Positions 31,423 through 34,856 of a stretch of DNA of 34,856 nt are shown here, in pieces. A program made the position numbers and the translations under genes. Below the pieces are notes generated by a model. It saw only the letters and a list, made by a program, of their open reading frames with translations, had not been told where the DNA came from and searched no databases. Source of the stretch: Proteobacteria bacterium CAG:495 (GTDB lineage: Bacteria > Pseudomonadota > Alphaproteobacteria > RF32 > CAG-239); NCBI GenBank assembly GCA_000432275.1, contig HF995276.1:1-34856 (forward strand). Direction: 5' to 3'. Each line of letters opens with the position of its first letter. Position 1 is the first letter of the stretch.

Positions 31423-33069
31423 ATGAAATGCGAAGAGTTTGACATCAATCTGGCTGAAAACGTACGTTTGTTTGCCTCTATCAAATTCGGCTCCAAGATT
31501 TATGAAAAAGGCCATGCCCTTACGAAGGAAGACATCCTTATTTTCAAAATGCATGACGTCCGCCGTATTTTCGGCGCCGTTATGGATGACGGCGACATCA
31601 GTTACCAAACGGCGCTCGGCATTATTGCGGCAAAGCTCTGCGGAGACAATTCCGCTTATACGATTGACGAACAGGGAATATGCCGCATTATTTCCACCGT
31701 TAACGGCATATTCGTCAACAATGAAGACCGGGTCGCCAAATTCAACAGGCTTCATCCAAACATCATACTGAACACGATTGAGCCTTATTCTCAGGTAAAA
31801 GAAGGCGAGGTTATCGCCGCGCTGGAACTAACCCTGCCGATTATTCCCCAGGCAGAGGTCGATGACCTAATCTTCAGGCTGTCGGGAAATTCAGAACTTA
31901 TTTCAACCGTCCCCTTTGCCCCGTTAAAGGTTGGCCTGATTTATGCCAAAGTGCAGGACACAAAAGAAGAAACCCGTCATTTTACCAATGTTGTAAAGCG
32001 TTTGGTAAAAGAATTCGCCTCCTTACAGCTGGACTTTATTGACGAGTTCAACGCCGCATATGACGTTGAAGCGGTTGCCGATGCACTGCAAAACGCCCTC
32101 AATACCGCACACGACATCATCTTTATTCTCGGCGGCGCTCCGACTTCCTGCGAAAGCGACGTTCTGCCGGCGGCGATAAATAAAATCGTCGATGAGATTG
32201 TCAGTCAGCATATTCCTCAAATCGGAGCCTCTGATTTGTTGATTGCCGAAAAAAGAAAACAGAAAATAATCGTTTTACCCTATGACTATGATAAAGCGGA
32301 CATTTCAATGATTAACCGCTATATCAAACAAGCCATATATGCAGACAAGCTTAACAAATTTGACTTCTCACGGCATCAAAGCGTTTTTCTGGCAAACGGC
32401 GGCAAACTTGACGCCAAATACAAATCTTCTTTGATTATGGCCCATAACCAAGGCAACACAGCAGAACACGCTAACGTCGGCGCCGTCGTTTTGGCGGCGG
32501 GAATCGGCAGCCGAAGCGGCCGCAACAAACTTATGGTCGAAACAAAAGACGGACTGCCGTTGTTTATGCACGCCGTCAATGCCGCCATCCGCTCGGAAGC
32601 CAGTCCGGTGTTTGTCGTTACCGGCTATCACGATGCCGAAATGCAGGAGATATTGGAAAACATCGACGTCAATATTCTTTATAATCCGGCTTACCGTTCC
32701 GGCATTAAAACCTCTATCGCTCTGGGGCTCAAATCCATTCCCAGTTTTTGCGAAGGTGCCGTTATCATACCTGCGGATATGCCCAATATTACGGAAAAAG
32801 ACATCAACCTGTTAATTGCCTCCTTTAAACGCGGACAGGAAAAACAGTTATGTATGTTTACTCATCACGGACAAAAGTCAAACCCCGTTTTGTGGGGAAG
32901 CGCGTTGTTCGACAAGGCGGACATTGTTCCCGAAAATGCCATGATACGGCCGGTTTTTATGGAGCATTCCGATTACACCAATTTGGTGGAAATAAGTGAC
33001 GACAATAAATTTCTGGACGTTAACTTTCCGAGTGACGTCGAACAGATTGCTAAACCACGCGAAGATTAG
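31423..33069 (+). CDS. Molybdopterin-binding / NTP-transferase (MocA-like) fusion protein
   Basis: A 548-residue two-part protein. An N-terminal region (about 1-165) and a MoaB/MogA-like molybdopterin-binding region (about 165-335, with FILGGAPTSCESDVLP) are followed by a MobA/MocA-type nucleotidyltransferase (about 350-535). The latter has LAAGIGSRSGRNK for the nucleotide, NPAYRSGIKTSIALGL, and PADMP with a metal Asp. Proteins of this layout occur in alphaproteobacteria and are thought to attach CMP to molybdopterin for xanthine-oxidase-type enzymes; that role is inferred. ATG 31423 is chosen because AGGA lies seven bases before it, whereas ATG 31408 has no ribosome site. No molybdoenzyme gene is in the window. 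Confidence 0.8.
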   Translation: MKCEEFDINLAENVRLFASIKFGSKIYEKGHALTKEDILIFKMHDVRRIFGAVMDDGDISYQTALGIIAAKLCGDNSAYTIDEQGICRIISTVNGIFVNNEDRVAKFNRLHPNIILNTIEPYSQVKEGEVIAALELTLPIIPQAEVDDLIFRLSGNSELISTVPFAPLKVGLIYAKVQDTKEETRHFTNVVKRLVKEFASLQLDFIDEFNAAYDVEAVADALQNALNTAHDIIFILGGAPTSCESDVLPAAINKIVDEIVSQHIPQIGASDLLIAEKRKQKIIVLPYDYDKADISMINRYIKQAIYADKLNKFDFSRHQSVFLANGGKLDAKYKSSLIMAHNQGNTAEHANVGAVVLAAGIGSRSGRNKLMVETKDGLPLFMHAVNAAIRSEASPVFVVTGYHDAEMQEILENIDVNILYNPAYRSGIKTSIALGLKSIPSFCEGAVIIPADMPNITEKDINLLIASFKRGQEKQLCMFTHHGQKSNPVLWGSALFDKADIVPENAMIRPVFMEHSDYTNLVEISDDNKFLDVNFPSDVEQIAKPRED

Positions 33070-33083
33070 TTTTTTGCAAAAGC

Positions 33084-33116
33084 AAAACCCCGGATGTTGA
33101 GTCCGGGGTTTTGTTG
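33084..33116. terminator. Bidirectional rho-independent terminator
   Basis: An 11-bp perfect stem AAAACCCCGGA (33084-33094) with TCCGGGGTTTT (33102-33112) has loop TGTTGAG. It lies between the Mo-cofactor fusion gene and the convergent Cys-rich protein gene. Confidence 0.92.
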
Positions 33117-33131
33117 TTTTACGGTCTGCGT

Positions 33132-34856
33132 TTAATAGCAGTTTGAGCAAGAGCCGCTAAATCCGCTCGGATGAGAGGTAAATGCGCCGTACAAAGTGTT
33201 GCTCGGGTTATCTTTGACTGTATAGCTTCCCGAACTGCTTGCTTTCTTACAGCTGCCTTTCATACTGAGCTGGGCTCCCGATTCAAAGCTGAACGTACCG
33301 GAACCGCCGTTGCTTCCGCCGCCGCCGTTCTGCAACTTAATGCAGGAACCGTTGCGGGCGTTAAGGATACCCTTGCCGTTCCAGGTAAATTCAAGGTCAT
33401 TGGCGTACTTGCCGCCGGAACCGTTAGAAGAAATGTCAAGTTTACCGTAAACTTCCATAGGCATATTGCTGGAGGCATAGTTAAACATAATGCCGCCCCA
33501 ATCGCCGTAGGTAATTTTCAGAGTACCTGAAGCGTTTACGATAACCTGACCGTTTGCCGAGTAGTACAAATCTCTGCCGGCCAACAGTTCCAAGGTGCCG
33601 TTAATGATCAATTTGGCCGAGCGTCTTGAAATTGCGGTATTCGTATAAGCATTGTCACCAATACGCAGCGGCGTTGAGCGCGACAAGCCGTATACGCTGA
33701 CGGTTCCCTCAATTGTCAAGGTACCGCCGTCAGGATATACCACAACTTCGATATTCCGCTTTTGGGAATTAATCTTGGAATCTTTTAACGTTCCGTAGCC
33801 GGCCAAGGCTGAATGTTCATTGTTTTTGCACAAATTGCGCAAATATGAACTACGGCACAGCGCCTGTGCTGCAGACGAGCAGGAACAGCTACCGTAAGAC
33901 ATTGTATCGCAGCTTTGGAAATTACTGTTGTAATCCACACAACCGGTTGACGATTGCAGGACAGAACAGATGTCGCCGTAACTGCTGCAACTTGAATAGC
34001 CCATTGAACCCTTGATGGTATTATAAAAACTCTGAGCCGTATATGAATCCATCGAGGAGTTGCAATAGCCGTAGTACTGACAAAACGCGTGGCTTGAACC
34101 GTTTTCGGTATAAGAAACCGGATCATATTCAACGTTGACATTGGCCAAAGTACCACCGTTCAAGGTAACACCGTCATAGTCAATATTGGTAACGGAAATC
34201 GTCGGCGTACTCTTGGCTTTACATTTATCATAGTTAAAGTAAGCCGGTCCGACGACCATTCCGCTGATGGTAACGGGGCTTGTCGTGGTAACATTTCCGG
34301 TCAGCATTACCTTGCCACTGCCCGAAACATAAGAGCCGCCGGTAGATATGCTGAAGTCAGGATAGTTGGCTTTAACCCAATCTTCGCAGGTCAGGTTAGC
34401 CGCTTTACAATCTTTGTAACAGGTTAAACCTCCGACTGTTGACGAGGTAACCGTCGTACAGGTTTGTCCTGACGGAACACTGGAGACATAAGCGCTGTTA
34501 TAGTCGGTACAGGTTTTGGCCCGGCAGGCGTAACAGGTCGAACCCGCTTCCGTCTTTTGGGTTCCGGTCTGGACCTGAGTTGACGAGCAAGCCGAAGCCT
34601 GATAACCGGACGGGCAGTTGTCATCTTTGGCTCTGCATTTATAGCAGGTATCGCCGCACTCATTCTTTTTAGAGCTGTCAACGATTACCTGTGACGACGT
34701 ACATGCCGTGGTGGAGTAGCCGCTTTCGCAAACCTTAGAGCAAGTTTTGCAAGATTGGCATTTAGAGGAACACTGGCTGTAGTAGGTCTGACATCCATAG
34801 TCGCAAGACTTGTTTTCCAAACCGTAACAGGGGTCAACCTTGCAGGAATAACAACT
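33132..34856 (-). CDS. Large Cys-rich repeat and beta-solenoid exported protein, N-terminus outside window
   Basis: The frame is open to the right edge (34856), so the start is missing; a TTG at 34820 is internal. The visible 574 residues hold about 38 cysteines. The first 45 residues have closely spaced Cys. Then come two clear 34-38-residue repeats and a third, diverged one (34401-34730), each built as GY...C...C/G...TCYxC, two of them ending in RAK. A low-Cys strand-rich part follows, then a second Cys-dense block (about 33830-34100). The last 220 residues are beta-solenoid-like with recurring patterns such as TLTIEGTVSV, KLIINGTLELLAG and MEVYGKLDISSNG; the end is CSNCY. It is presumably secreted or surface-bound and disulfide-stabilised. 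I recognise no named family. Confidence 0.72.
   Translation of the reverse strand, partial: SCYSCKVDPCYGLENKSCDYGCQTYYSQCSSKCQSCKTCSKVCESGYSTTACTSSQVIVDSSKKNECGDTCYKCRAKDDNCPSGYQASACSSTQVQTGTQKTEAGSTCYACRAKTCTDYNSAYVSSVPSGQTCTTVTSSTVGGLTCYKDCKAANLTCEDWVKANYPDFSISTGGSYVSGSGKVMLTGNVTTTSPVTISGMVVGPAYFNYDKCKAKSTPTISVTNIDYDGVTLNGGTLANVNVEYDPVSYTENGSSHAFCQYYGYCNSSMDSYTAQSFYNTIKGSMGYSSCSSYGDICSVLQSSTGCVDYNSNFQSCDTMSYGSCSCSSAAQALCRSSYLRNLCKNNEHSALAGYGTLKDSKINSQKRNIEVVVYPDGGTLTIEGTVSVYGLSRSTPLRIGDNAYTNTAISRRSAKLIINGTLELLAGRDLYYSANGQVIVNASGTLKITYGDWGGIMFNYASSNMPMEVYGKLDISSNGSGGKYANDLEFTWNGKGILNARNGSCIKLQNGGGGSNGGSGTFSFESGAQLSMKGSCKKASSSGSYTVKDNPSNTLYGAFTSHPSGFSGSCSNCY
34401..34730 (-). repeat. Three tandem Cys-rich protein repeats
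   Basis: Units lie at 34617-34730, 34515-34616 and 34401-34514. Units one and two share CxSGYxxxxCxSxQV...TCYxCRAK. Unit three is diverged (CTDYNSAY...GLTCYKDCKA). Unit length is 34-38 residues. DNA identity between units looks modest, so this is an old protein repeat rather than a recent duplication. Confidence 0.7.

Noticed and set aside
34818..34820. TTG as start of the Cys-rich protein
   Set aside because: The same frame continues to the window edge with the same Cys-rich character, so the TTG is an internal Leu codon.

Overview
The window reads as the chromosome of a Gram-negative, fairly AT-rich (GC in the mid-40s by eye) alphaproteobacterium. Evidence: an envelope/lipid A block in the alphaproteobacterial order pyrH-frr-uppS-cdsA-rseP-bamA-lpxD-fabZ-lpxA-lpxI-lpxB; use of LpxI rather than LpxH; and a fused molybdopterin-binding/nucleotidyltransferase protein of a type I associate with alphaproteobacteria. 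The A/T-rich spacers, many stand-alone accessory genes and a Cys-rich exported protein would fit a host-associated, possibly gut, lineage; that is inference.

Bases 1-9.5 kb are an accessory stretch of short, mostly single-gene units: a truncated nitroreductase, an HD hydrolase, a DMT permease, a P-loop kinase-like protein, a HAD phosphatase, a flavodoxin-like protein with a CX2CX2CX6C cluster, a cupin divergent from an HxlR regulator, an MFS exporter, a split chromate transporter, an AAC(6')-I-like acetyltransferase, an unbroken pentapeptide-repeat protein and a second GNAT. Together they look like a detoxification/drug-response neighbourhood. From 9.5 to 14.8 kb lie an orphan FHA protein, an outer-membrane porin, a small membrane protein, a divergent macro-domain protein, ComEC and a secreted six-cysteine mini-protein.

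Bases 14.8-25.7 kb, all on the minus strand, are the conserved core: uridylate kinase, ribosome recycling factor, undecaprenyl-PP synthase, CDP-diglyceride synthase, site-2 protease, BamA, then LpxD, FabZ, LpxA, LpxI and LpxB. The set supplies isoprenoid carrier, phospholipid precursor, outer-membrane protein assembly and lipid A precursor. dxr, skp and rpsB-tsf, often found with these genes, are missing here. A rho-independent terminator after fabZ divides the lpx genes into two transcriptional blocks.

Bases 25.9-30.2 kb are a plus-strand operon plsY-dprA-topA. Then come a guanine-deaminase-like enzyme (-), a lipoprotein with a near-consensus promoter (+), the Mo-cofactor-type fusion protein (+), and at the right edge a large exported Cys-rich repeat/beta-solenoid protein (-) whose N-terminus lies outside the window.

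No gene-free stretch exceeds about 250 bases. I see no tRNA, rRNA, CRISPR array, transposase or prophage gene. Bidirectional hairpin terminators sit between most convergent pairs and are listed.
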